Assembly (NCBI GenBank): GCA_028554755.1
Contig: JAPTOF010000005.1
Coordinates: 4,969,501-5,033,500, forward strand
From: Cordia subcordata
Lineage: Eukaryota; Streptophyta; Magnoliopsida; Boraginales; Cordiaceae
Direction: 5' to 3'
Length of the DNA stretch: 64,000 bases
Both the position numbers and the translations under genes were made by a program. Shown here piece after piece: positions 35,650 to 46,934 of the stretch (position 1 is the stretch's first letter; each line of letters begins with the position of its first letter). The notes beneath the pieces were generated by a model that was given only the letters and a program-made list of their open reading frames with translations, made no database searches and was not told where the DNA came from.

Positions 35650-37276
35650 TGTTGTGTTTTTGTGTGTGTTTGCATTGTAATTTAACTATGTTTAAGAGGT
35701 ATTTAGTGCTCAAAATAGATGCATTGGTGTAGTACTTTTGATAAGAATAGGCTTAAGCATAAACACATGTACATATTGAGTTTAAGAGACAAATTGCTAC
35801 ACTAATTTTTTGTTTTCAATGATTTAGGAGAACTTTGGGTTAAGATCGAGATTGGGCGATGATAGGTGATAAAGAGGGGAGATGTACGAGTCAAAAGGAG
35901 AAGATCGAAGGCTGGAAAGACAAAGAATGGAGGAAAGAAGTCAGCTGGACGACCAAGAAGAAGGAAGTCAGTCGACCGACCATTCCAGAGAGGTGCCAAA
36001 AATAGCCAAACTATCGACGAGGTCGACCGGCCAGTCCAGAGAGCATTACCAAAAAGCCAATCGAGCTAAGAGAAGAAGAGCCGGTCGACTGGCAGAGCAT
36101 AAAGAGTTGATATAAAAGCCTGATTTTTAGACTTAAAAAGAGGAGGAGAGCTTTTTGACAATTTTTTAGAGAGGATCTTTACATCCATCACACACACACA
36201 CACACACACACTTAACCTAGTCTTCACCTACAACACACACTGTCTCACACATTTCATTACTTTGGAGTAAGAGAATTTAGAGGGTTTCAACATTTGGATT
36301 CAAGTTTGCTCAAGAGCTTTGTACAAGATTAGCTAGGATGAAAGGAAAGCTTCATAAACTCTCTTTCATTTTATTTCTTATTATGATTGAGTAGATTTGT
36401 GTAGGGTGATTTAACTTATGTAATGAGTTAGCTATATACTCTTATGATATGGGATTACATGGCTGAATATATATATATACATGTTTGGTTTTCTTGTTCA
36501 AATGATTATTTTCTCATTCATGTCTAAGTGTTTGATTAAATGCCTAAATGAGTAACATGTGTATAAATTGAAGTCTATTTATTACTAAACACATCTAATC
36601 CATGCTATAATAATGTCTATGTGTTTATATGTGGATGCTATGAAGTTGGTAATGCCTAAATTCATGTCTATGTGTATATTTGCATGCCTAGTAGTGAATA
36701 TGACTTCAATAACGCATACATGTTGGTTGTCAATTGCTTCTAATGGTGTAATCCGAGCATGACGATGTTTGGTAGTCGAATAGGTCCTTTTATTCGCGAA
36801 CACCTTGGCTTAGAACATGTATGAATGTGTTAACAGGTTAAATTCCGCTATTGTGACCGTAGAATGACGAAGCATAATTTAAGGCTAGCCTAGGCCGAGT
36901 CTCCTTTGGCTTTAAATCTAGCCAATAGGCTTCAGGATAGGATTAGTCAACCTTAGTGACACTAGGTCTTGGCTTTAAATCCAGCCAATGATTTAGGTAC
37001 TAGGGTAGGTTCATTCTAAGTCACCTAGGAAGCTAGTTAGTCACTCTTAAGGCCCTAGGTCATAAGGACCACGCCGTGGCTCTAGGAGGCGCCGCCTAGG
37101 GACAGACCCGCACCGAGTCCTAAGGGGAAATTAAGACACTAATTTAGCAACCTAGTTAAGAGCAATTACTAAGTAATCCATCATTCTTTAATCCCATAAC
37201 AATTGAGTATAGAATCACCTACACTGCATCGATCCATGCACTTGCGGGTCTTTAGAGCTTGCACTTAAAGACGTAT
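35650..37276 (+). repeat. Left (5') LTR of the Athila-type element
   Basis: Starts TGTTGTGTTTTTGTG and ends near AAAGACGTATA. It is highly similar to the right LTR but lacks 252 bp that the right copy keeps (46,204-46,455). The join is at a shared CTA. A (CA)n run at about 36,187-36,211 is longer than its partner, and U3 carries GTCGACCG-type palindromes. Confidence 0.9.
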
Positions 37277-37286
37277 ATTAAGTTCT

Positions 37287-37305
37287 TGGCGCCGTTGCGA
37301 GGGAG
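37287..37305 (+). other. Primer binding site of the Athila-type element
   Basis: TGGCGCCGTTGCGAGGGAG lies about 10 bp inside the left LTR. The TGGCGCCGTTGC core is the primer site seen in Athila-type elements, usually assigned to tRNA-Asp. Confidence 0.8.
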
Positions 37306-37555
37306 GCACGGTGATTTGCATTGTTTTTGCTTGTGTGTTTTGGTAGTTGCTTTATTTGTTTTTCTTGCTTTTCCTTTATAGTTTTTTTAGTTTTTGCTTA
37401 TTTTGTTTATTGTTCATATTATCTTGCTTTAGTTTTTGTTTCTATTTCAGCTTTTGTCTTTGTTTTTAGTAGACTTTCTAGGACTGTGGTTTATTTGCTG
37501 TAGTTTTAGGAATATTGAAGTTTTCGGGGGTTAAAGTGGCCGGAGTTAGGATAGT

Positions 37556-39355
37556 TTGTGCATGCTTGGTAGGAGATCCTTTAGAAATCTCCTAGTTCCT
37601 CTTAATCCCGAACTCGATAGAATTGCAAGACATTTTAATACTTTAGGAGATCTTCTTGAGGAGATGGCCGATCCTAATCATTCTCTTAATCCTCCCAATC
37701 CCCCAATAAATCTCATTCCACCTCATGATTACCTTGGGCATCAAGCCCAATATCATTTTAGACGAGAGCCCTGTAGACCGGATCCACCCATAGATGAGAA
37801 ACCCACTCTTAGGCAATTCTTTCTTCCCGAAGACTTTAAGCCTAATTTGGCTATTCAAATTCCGAGTTTGGGGGAGACGAACTTCGAGATTAAGCCTAAT
37901 ATGTTGGCTATGCTTCCTTCCTTCTACAAGAGAAGCAATGAGAGTCCTCTAGATCATATCACTGATTTTGTTGAGATGAGTTCCACTCTCCATGTCCCCA
38001 ATATCTTCCAAGAGGTCATACGTCTAAGATTGTTTCCTTTCTCTCTTAAGGACAAGGCTAGGACTTGGCTGCATTCCTTACCCATGGTTGCATTATTACA
38101 TGGGTTGAGCTTCAATCTAAGTTCTTCGAAAAATTTTATCCCATGGCCAAGACAATCGACCTTAGGACTGCTATTATGACTTTCTCCCAACATGATTTAG
38201 AATCCTTTCATGAGGCTTGGAAGAGGTTCAAGGATCTTCTTAGACAATGTCCACACCACGGGTACGGCAATCATGACCTAATGCAATACTTCTTTCAAGG
38301 TTTAAATGAACAAAATAGGATGATAGTCAATGCCACCTTTGGTGGTGGCTTCTATCTTTTGAGACCGACTGAGGCATGGGAGAAAATAGAAATGATGGCT
38401 GAAAATTCTTTTCAAAATTTGGCCATGGAAAGGTCTAATCGGGGAGGTAACAAGAGAAGTGTTAGTGAGGTTGGAGTTTCTTTAGATTTACCTGCTAAGG
38501 TTGAGGCTTTGATGAATAGGCTAGATCAATTCATTTCTTTGTCCATTTCATCCCAAGATCATAGGACTAGTTCTATAGGTTCTTCCTCTGCCCCTTTAGT
38601 TGTTGAAGTTTGTGCATTATGTTCCGAGTCAACTCATGAGACCACAGCTTGCCCTCTAGCATCTCAATTTTCTGAATTCATGAAAGAGCAAGTGTGTGCT
38701 ATTCAAGGTTATTCTTGTGAGTACAACCCATACTCGAACACATACAATTTGGATTGGAGGGACAACCCAAAATTTTCTTGGAGAAAAATTACGATTAATC
38801 TAGTTCACATCCTCAGGTTTCACCTCAGCAACGACTCCGTCCTCAATATCCCCTAGGTTTCTATCATCTTAATCAGCCTATCTCACTAGTGCTCCTCAAC
38901 CTTAGGCTTTGCCTGCTCCTTCTAGTAGTCAACCTCCTAGTAATGACATGATAAAGATAATGTAGTTCAATCAGAACCAACAACAGGAATTGGTAGAAAA
39001 TAGGCAGCAAATGGTTAGGTTTGAGGTACAGTTAGGACAGATTGCTAGTCAGTTGAGCGCTAGAGACCCTAGGAAATTGCCTTCTCAGCTAGAGGTTAAC
39101 CCTAGAGTCCAGTCTTGTTCCTCCACCGATACCATTTATCCCCCTCAGGCCCAGGCTAAGGCCGTCACCACTCTTAGGAGCGGTCGGGTAGTGGATAATA
39201 GGGTAGGAGTTGACTTTGCAGTGCCTGCACCTAGTGGTCCTTCCGATTCTAAAGCACCATATTGTAGCCCTGTTGAGGGAAATTCTAAAGCGGGTCCTAT
39301 TGAGATAGATGAGCCAATTAGAGACCATGGAGAGAGTAGTACTTCCTGCCCATAG
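37556..39355 (+). pseudogene. gag: Athila-type gag, disabled
   Basis: Capsid text runs from about 37,640 (MADPNHSLNPP) through PSFYKRSNESPLDHI and LRLFPFSLKDKARTWLHSLP. A frameshift near 38,080 moves the reading to the next frame (VELQSKFFEKFYPMAKT...). A zinc-binding cluster CALCSESTHETTACP lies at about 38,613. Another shift and stop near 38,856 precede a basic, Gln-rich tail (QARDP-type region at 38,990-39,355) with a stop at 39,353. The protein would coat the element's RNA. The frameshifts make it non-functional. Confidence 0.85.
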
Positions 39356-39388
39356 CGAGAGGGAAAGGAGCCTATTGATGAGTCCTAT

Positions 39389-42300
39389 GTGTCTAGAGGT
39401 GTTAAGCCTAGAGTTCCCTTTCCATCCGCCTTAGAGAGGCCTACACCTAGTGAAGATTCTAGGTTTTTCAAGGTTTTAGAGCATCTTAAGGACCTTAAGG
39501 TCAATCTTCCTTTGATAGATGCGATCCTTTCCATCCCCTCTTATTATAAGTTCTTTAAGGATCTTTGTACAAGGAAATGTAGGTCATCGAACATTCCTAA
39601 GAAAGTGAGGCTTACAGAAAAGATGAATAGTATTTGGACTTCGGGCCTTTCGGCCAAAATGAGTGACCCCAGAGCTTTCACCATTCCTTGTAGAATCCGA
39701 GAGACCCAGATTGATCACACCTTGTTAGATTTAGGATCTAGTGTGAATCTCATTCCCTACTCCGTTTATCAGCAGTTAGGTTTAGGTGAGTTATCCCCTA
39801 CACATGTTACTCTTTAGCTAGCTGATAGATCCGAGCGTAGACCTAGGGGTGTGATAGAGGACGTTATTGTCCAGGTAGGTGAGTATGTGTACCCTGTTGA
39901 CTTCATAGTATTAGATATGGATTTGGGACATGACTCTAGACATTCTACACCCATTCTTCTAGGTCGCCCTTTCCTTGCCACCGCAGACGCCATTATCCAT
40001 TGTAGGTCGGGATTATTGGAGATGAAATTTGGGAATTTGAGGTCCACTATAAAGGTTGCCGAGGCGGTGAATAGGGCTAGTATAGGAGGAGAGGATGGAG
40101 AAACGTGCTTTAGGGTGGATGTGATTGATTCTTGTGTTGAGGATCTTGTAGAGAAGACTATGAACGATGGAGAAGAATTGAAGAAATTTGAGGAATTGAT
40201 GTCTAGCTTTGATTTAGAAACCTTAGAGCGGAAATGTGTAGCTTCTACTTCCTTGATTGAGAGCCATTTGATTGATAAGTCACTTGAGGTTAATCCTTCT
40301 AGTCTTGATTCTAGCGACGTCCCCATTGATGATGTTGAGGTTAAGTCCCTCTTGGTTGAGCCTAGCCCTTCTTTAGAGCTCAAACCCTTTCTCAATCATT
40401 TGAAGTTGTATTCCTAGGCCCTAGTAAGACCCTTCCGGTTATCATAGCTTCCAATCTTTCTAGTGAGCAGGAGGAGCGTCTCTTAGAGGTCCTTAGGAAG
40501 CATAGGAAGGCCATAGGGTGGAAAATTGATGATTTGAGAGATATAGACCCTTCGGTTTGCATGCATCGTATTCACCTTGAGGATGGAGCCATTCCTTCTA
40601 GGGAGATGCGAAAGAGGCTCAACCCATACATGAGCGAAGTAGTTAAGAAAGAGATCATTAAGCTTTTAGATGCATGCATTATTTATCCGATCTTCGATAG
40701 TGAGTGGGTTAGCCCGGTCCAAGTTGTCCCTAAGAAGTCTGGGGTCACGATTGTTGAGAATGAGAGAGGAGGGCTTATTTTTACACGTACTCCCACAGGG
40801 TAGAGTTTTTGTATTGATTATAGGAAGCTCAACTCCAAAACTAGGAAGGATCATTTCCCATTGCCTTTTCTAGACCAGATCTTAGATAGAGTAGCTGGGC
40901 ATAGCTACTATTGTTTTCTAGATGGCTATTCGGGTTATAATCAGATCTCCATGTTTCCCAAGGACCAGGAGAAGACCACTTTTACTTGTCCCTATGGCAC
41001 TTTTGCTTATAGAAGAATGCCCTTCGGTCTTTGTAATGCCCCAGCAACTTTTCTGAGATATATGATGGCCATTTTTAGTGACATGATTGAGAGGCATTTA
41101 GCGATTTTCATGGATGATTTTTCAGTCTTTGGAGATAGCTTTGATGAGTGCTTGAGTTATCTCTCTTTAGTCTTAGACCGATGTGTGAAGAAGAATATAG
41201 CGTTGAGTTGGGAGAAATCCCACTTCATGGTGCAACAAGAAATAGTGTTGGCTCATGTTGTCTCATCTAGTGGAATTCAAGTTGACCAGCTAAGGTAGAA
41301 TTGATTGAGAAGTTGCCTGTCCCTAAGTGTGTCAAGGATGTTAGATCTTTTCTAGGACATGCAGGATTTTAACGTAGATTCATTAAAGATTTTAGTCACA
41401 TTGCACGTCCCTTGTCTAGGCTCCTAGCACAAGATGTCCCTTTTGACTTTGATGATGAATGTGTTAGAGCTTTCAATAGGCTTAAATTCTTATTATCTAC
41501 ATCCCTAATTATCCAGCCACCTAACTACAGTCTCCTATTTGAGGTTATGTGTGATGCATCCTATTATGCGATAGGAGCTGTTTTAGGTCAAAGGAAGGAT
41601 AAGTTGGCCCATGTTGTGTACTATGCTAGCAAGACTCTTGATGAAGCCTTAAAGAACTATATCACCACGAAAAAAGAGCCTCTAGCAATAGTCTTTTCCC
41701 TTGACAAGTTTAAGTCATCCTAGGGTCCAAAGTGATTGTCTTCACCAATCATGTGGCATTGAAGTATTTGTTGTCAAAGAAAGAATCTAAGCCCCGCTTG
41801 ATTAGGTGGTTGCTCCTCCTTCAAGAGTTTGACATAGAAATTCGGGATAAGAAGGGTAGAGAAAATTTCATTGCGGATCATCTTTCCCGTCTTGTTAGCG
41901 AGTCTTCTAGTGATCTATCTCCTTTTCATGATTCATTCCCCGATGAGCAATTGTTTGTCGTCTCTCATCACACACCTTGGTTTGCTCATATTGTTAATTA
42001 TCTTGCTATAGGGCGCTTTCCTTCCCATTGGAGAAGAGAGAAAAAGATAGGTTCCTAGCATAAGTTAGGCATTTCTTTTGGGAGGACCCCTATCTCTTTA
42101 AAGTGTGTATGGATCAAATGATTCGCCGGTGTGTGCTGGAGGATGAGTTTAAGAATGTTTTGAGCATGTGTCATGATGAGAGGTGTGGGGGTCATTTTAC
42201 TGGGAAGAAAACCCCTACGAAGGTCTTGCAATGTGGATTATTTTGGTCCACTCTCTTTAGGGATGCCCAAGAGTACTGTAAGAAGTGTTTTAGATGTCAA

Positions 42301-43268
42301 CAATCCGGGTCCATCTCTAGGAGAAACATGATGCCTTTATCCCCTATTCTTCTGTGTGAGTTGTTTGATGTTTGAGGTATAGATTTCATGGGTCTATTTC
42401 CACCTTTCTTTGGATATCAATACATTTTAGTGGCCGTTGATTATGTGTCCAAATGGGTTGAAGCAATTCCCACATGCACTAATGACTATAGGGTAGTGGT
42501 AAAGTTCATTAAGGATAACATTTTCTCTAGATTTGGAGTCCCTAGGGTCTTAATTAGTGATAGGGGTTTGCATTTTTGCCATAGGACTTTAGAGGCCTTG
42601 TTGAGAAGATATTAGGTCACCTATAAGGTAGCCACTCCTTATCACCCGCAAACTAGTGGACAAGTAGAGGTGTCCAATAGGGAGATCAAGCACATTTTAG
42701 AGAAAATGGTTAGGCTCAATAGGAGAGATTGGTCTATTAGGCTAAATGATGCTTTGTGGGCCTACCGTACTGCTTTAAGACTCCTATTGGTATGTCTCTG
42801 TATAGATTGGTTTATGGTAAAGCTTGTCACTTGCAGGAAAAACTAAAGCATAGAGCTTATTGGGCAATCAAAGCCCTAAATTTTGACTTGACAAGAACGG
42901 ATGAGAAAAGGAAGCTAGACCTAACAAAATTGGAAGAGCTTAGATTTGAGGCGTATGAGAATGCTAAACTTTATAAGGATAGGATGAAGAGAATTCATGA
43001 TAAACACATTATTAAGAAATCATTCTCTCCTTCCGATAAAGTTTGGCTGTTTAACTCACGATTGAAACTCTTTCCAAGTAAGCTTAAGACAAGATGGGAT
43101 GGTCCATATGAGATGATGGTTGCCTATCCTTCTGTTGCAGTCAAGATTAAAGAATTAAAGGATGGCCGAGAGTTGACGGTGAATGGGCAACGCCTGAAGC
43201 ACGCATATGATCCGAGCATGGCTCGTGTAGAGGTTTTAATGCTTCAGGACCTTATCTATGGAAGTTGA
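39389..43268 (+). pseudogene. pol: Athila-type pol: protease, RT, RNase H, integrase, disabled
   Basis: Order: protease region (HTLLDLGSSVNLIPYSVY at about 39,717, where DLG stands for the catalytic triad, and TPILLGRPFLATADAI at about 39,950); reverse transcriptase with WVSPVQVVPKKSG, DGYSGYNQI and catalytic FMDDF at about 41,110 intact; RNase H from about 41,412 to 41,880; integrase zinc-binding HxxH/CxxC text at about 42,140-42,300 (CKKCFRCQQSG); core with VLISDRG and [12 protein letters not shown]; and a C-terminus ending DLIYGS at 43,268. Stops include 39,815 (TAG), 40,801, about 41,706 and 42,614; several frameshifts also occur. The motifs are otherwise well kept, so inactivation seems recent compared with the Tat element. 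Confidence 0.88.
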
Positions 43269-44607
43269 AGATAAGTTGATGTTTGCCCGGCTGACGACAT
43301 AGTGGATGACAGTACTAGGAGGCAACCTAGGTTCATTTTTGCAGTTTTGCATTTGTTTCACTTTCTTTTCTTTTTATTTTCTTTATTTTATCTTTTTCGC
43401 ATCCAAACCAAAATATTGAATCCTGATCCTTTGTCCCACAAGATACACGATTGCTCATTATTGCAGGTACCAATGCAAGCATGCATAGGCAATGCTACTA
43501 ATCTTGTTGTCTTGTGAGTGTTTATGAATTGTGAGTTACAAGACGAGTAGTATGATGATTTATCATTGGCATGGAAAGCTTTGAAGAAAATGCAAGGTTG
43601 TATCTATCCTTTCTCCACTTATTCCCTATGTTTATACCCTATCACCACCACCCTTACTTGTTTTGTAACGACAATTTGCTTGTTTTTGTATTTTGATCTA
43701 TTTGCTTGAGGACAAGCAAAGTTTAGGTTTAGGAGTGTGGGAGTTTGGTTTTCTTGTTATATATCTTGCTTAGGGTAGATTGCATTATGCGCTAAAAAAT
43801 GGTGAAAATTTTTCAATTTTGATGCATGTAAAGTCATTTATTTCTTTGTTGATCATTGTGTTGACTTTTGTGATTGACTCTATTGATTTATGAAGATGAA
43901 AGGCATTGTGGGGAAATGAATAGAGTGGTTTGAAAACTAAATCTTGGAGGGGATGCCCTTCAAAGTTGTGGGGAGTGAGAACCTTGAAAGAATAACCCTT
44001 GTAACCACCCTATAGCTTGGTGCGAAAGAGTGTTGGAAAAGAGTTGTTGATATGAGTGCCCCTTCCTTGATTGGTTCTTTTTTATGTGCCTAAGCCTTTC
44101 TTTTTCTTTCTTTTTGTGAATACAATACAAAGCATGAGAAAAATCCAAAAAAATTGAAAAAGGCAAAAAGGTCCAAAAATATATAAAAAAAATGAAGTGA
44201 AAAAGAGAAAAAGCCAAAGGCACCAAAAAATTAGTGAATAAGTGCATAAATGACACAATGTCAACTTAGCACAAGTTATCATCTTTGTAGATACGTGAAT
44301 AAGGCTTTTTATAAGCCATTGTGTTTGTATATTTTCTCTTCTTGTCTTTGAGGCTTGGTGCATGTTAGGGAGGCCATGTTAGTTGAAGGAGCACGAAATA
44401 TCAACATCTCGAGTGCGTGAGTTAGAATCCTAGGCTTGTGGTGGATTGGAAACTTAGGAAATTCCCACGAGGAATGAGACCCCTTATGAGTAGAGGGAAG
44501 ATCCAAAGAGATTTGGAGATCTCTCCACAATAGGAATGCCCCCTTCATGCTTCTTAGACTAACCTTGATAGCGAGTCAAGCAAGGAGAAGATTTGGGGAT
44601 GTTGGTG
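43269..44607 (+). other. Athila-type 3' internal region, no env seen
   Basis: After pol comes a stretch with TTGAGGACAAGCAAAG and GTTTAGGAGTGTGGGAG (about 43,706-43,745), the familiar post-pol motif of plant gypsy elements. The remaining 860 bp has no convincing ORF. A purine-rich AAGGAGAAGATTTGGGGA ends 15 bp before the right LTR and is a likely polypurine tract. No envelope-like coding was found. Confidence 0.6.
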
Positions 44608-46509
44608 TGTTGTGTTTTCGTGTGCGTTTGCATTGTAATTTACTTATGTTTAAGTGGTATTAAGTGCTCAAAATAGATGCATTGGTGTAGTACTTTTGAT
44701 AAGAATAGGCTTAAGCGTAAACAAATGTACATATTGAGTTTAAGAGATAAATTGCTACACTAATTGCTAGTTTTCAATGATTTAGGAGAACTTTGGGTTA
44801 AGATCAAGATTGGGCGATGATAGGTGATAAAGAGGGTAGATGTATGAGTCAAAAGGAGAAGCTCGAAGGCCGGAAAGACAAAGAATGGAGGAAAGAAGTC
44901 AGTCGAACGACCAAGAAGAAGGAGCCAGTCGACTGGCCACTCCAAAGAGGTGCCAAAAACAGCCAGAAGACCACCCCTGACGACCACCCCTCCAAAGCCG
45001 GTCGACCGGCCAGTCCAGAGAGCATCACCAAAAAGCCGGTCGAGCTAAGAGAAGAAGCCGGTCGACCGGCTAGGTCAACCAGCAAAGCGTAAAGAGTTGA
45101 TATAAAAGCCTGATTTTCAGACTTAAAAAGAGGAGGAGATCTTTTTGACAATTTTTTAGAGAGGATCTTTACATCCATCACACACACACACACACTTAAC
45201 CTAGTCTTCACCTACAACACACACTGTCTCACACATTTCATTACTTTGGAGTAAGAGAATTTAGAGGGTTTCAACATTTGGATTCAAGTTTGCTCAAGAG
45301 CTTTGTACAAGATTAGCTAGGATGAAAGGGAAGCTTCATAAACTCTCTTTCATTTTATTTCTTATTATGATTGAGTAGATTTGTGTAGGGTGATTTAACT
45401 TATGTAATGAGTTAGCTATATACTCTTATGATATGGGATTACATGGCTGAATATATATATACATGTTTGGTTTTCTTGTTCAAATGATTATTTTCTCATT
45501 CATGTCTAAGTGTTTGATTAAATGCCTAAATGAGTAACATGTGTATAAATTGAAGTCTATTTATTACTAAACACATCTAATCCATTCTATAATCATGTCT
45601 ATGTGTTTATATGTGGATGCTATGAAGTTGGTAATGCCTAAATTCATGTCTATGTGTATATTTGCATGCCTAGTAGTGAATATGACTTCAATAACGCATA
45701 CATGTTGGTTGTTAATTGCTTCTAATGGTGTAATCCGAGCATGACAATGTTTGGTAGTCGAATAGGTCCTTTTATTCGCGAACACCTTGGCTTAGAACAT
45801 GTATGAATGTGTTAACAGGTTAAATTCCACTATTGTGACCGTAGAATGAGGAAGCATAATTTAAGGCTAGGCTAGGCCGAGTCTCCTTTGGCTTTAAATC
45901 CAGCCAATAGGCTTCAGGATAGGATTAGTCAACTTTAGTGACACTAGGTCTTGGCTTTAAATCCAGCCAATGATTTAGGTACTAAGGTAGGTTCATTCTA
46001 AGTCACCTAGGAAGCTAGTTAGTCACTCTTAAGGCCCTAGGTCATAAGGACCACGCCGTGGCTCTAGGAGGCGCCGCCTAGGGACAGACCCGCACCGAGT
46101 CCTAAGGGGAAATTAAGACACTAAATTAGCAACCTAGTTAAGAGCAATTACTAAGTAAGCCATCATTCTTTAATCCCATAGCAATTGAGTATAGAATCAC
46201 CTATTCATAAGTTGAAGTCACCTTAACACCTTTCCATTTGTTAGTTCCTCTAGATTAACTTGTCCCCAACTTTTCCCAATTCCATAATTTAGTTTAATTC
46301 ATTTTAGTCAGAGTTCCCGACTGTTCAAAAAATCCAAAATCCTAAAAATAGATAGTTTAGATTTCTTATTTTTAGGCACATTCTAGACCACACACTTAGA
46401 ATCCATCTCACAATATAACCTCCCTGTGGTTCGATACCCGTTCTCACACACACTACACTGCATCGATCTGTGACCTTGCAAGTCTTTAGAGCTTACATTC
46501 AAAGACGTA
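44608..46509 (+). repeat. Right (3') LTR of the Athila-type element
   Basis: Starts TGTTGTGTTTTCGTG and ends near AAAGACGTACA. U3 (about 44,900-45,090) contains several CCGGTCGACCGGC-type palindromes. The 252-bp block absent from the left LTR contains CCTCCCTGTGGTTCGATACC, a phrase shared by Athila LTRs, so this copy represents the complete form. Confidence 0.9.
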
Positions 46510-46539
46510 CACCAAATAGAATTACATAGTCACAAACAT

Positions 46540-46790
46540 ACTTACTCACACATGCACATGCACACACACACACGCGCACACACGCACACTCACACACACA
46601 CATATATGTATATATATATATATATATATATGTATATGCATATCCATAAATGTATGCACGTACAAATACATATACATACATACATACATGTATACATAAA
46701 TACATACATTGATAAAATATATAAATATACATAAATCTATGTGTATAAACAAAGATATATACATATATGTAAAGGAAAATAGGACATGTA
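46540..46790. repeat. Compound AC/AT/ATAC microsatellite
   Basis: CA runs (46,558-46,605) pass into TA runs (46,606-46,632) and then into loosely repeated ATACATACAT. Reading frames that stay open on both strands here are a by-product of the dinucleotide repeats and are not genes. Confidence 0.9.
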
Positions 46791-46915
46791 TATACTTTTT
46801 TTAGCAAAAAGAGGAGATAAAAAAGAAATAGGGGTCAAAAGTGTTGGGGAATGGGGGAATATGTAAAAAAATCTAAAAATAAGGCTTGCAATATGTGCAA
46901 CCCTTTTATTATTGC

Positions 46916-46931
46916 GGGGGGGGGGGAGGGG
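46916..46931. repeat. Poly-G tract
   Basis: Eleven consecutive G, then A, then four G. This is unusual in an AT-rich region and a likely place for assembly length error. Confidence 0.85.
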
Positions 46932-46934
46932 TGA

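Larger units (their letters stand above)
35650..46509 (+). mobile_element. Ty3/gypsy LTR retrotransposon, Athila type, disabled
   Basis: A complete layout is present: left LTR (35,650-37,276), PBS, gag, protease, reverse transcriptase, RNase H, integrase, a purine-rich 3' segment and right LTR (44,608-46,509). Athila affinity rests on the TGGCGCCGTTGC primer site, the RT wording FMDDFSVFG, the gag C-x2-C-x4-H-x4-C cluster and the long LTRs. Usual Athila elements have an envelope-like ORF after pol. The 1.3 kb here shows none. No matching 5-bp flank was found (left TGATA, right CCAAA). Confidence 0.9.

Noticed and set aside
43269..44607. Envelope-like ORF after Athila pol
   Set aside because: No frame of useful length with signal peptide or membrane segment was found on the plus strand. 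The minus-strand frames near 44,000-44,550 look like chance.
35645..46514. 5-bp target-site duplication for the Athila-type element
   Set aside because: TGATA and CCAAA differ. Age, end erosion or recombination between elements could explain it.
46499..46807. Tyr/Ile/Cys-rich frames around 46.6 kb
   Set aside because: They are produced by AC and AT dinucleotide repeats read in every frame.
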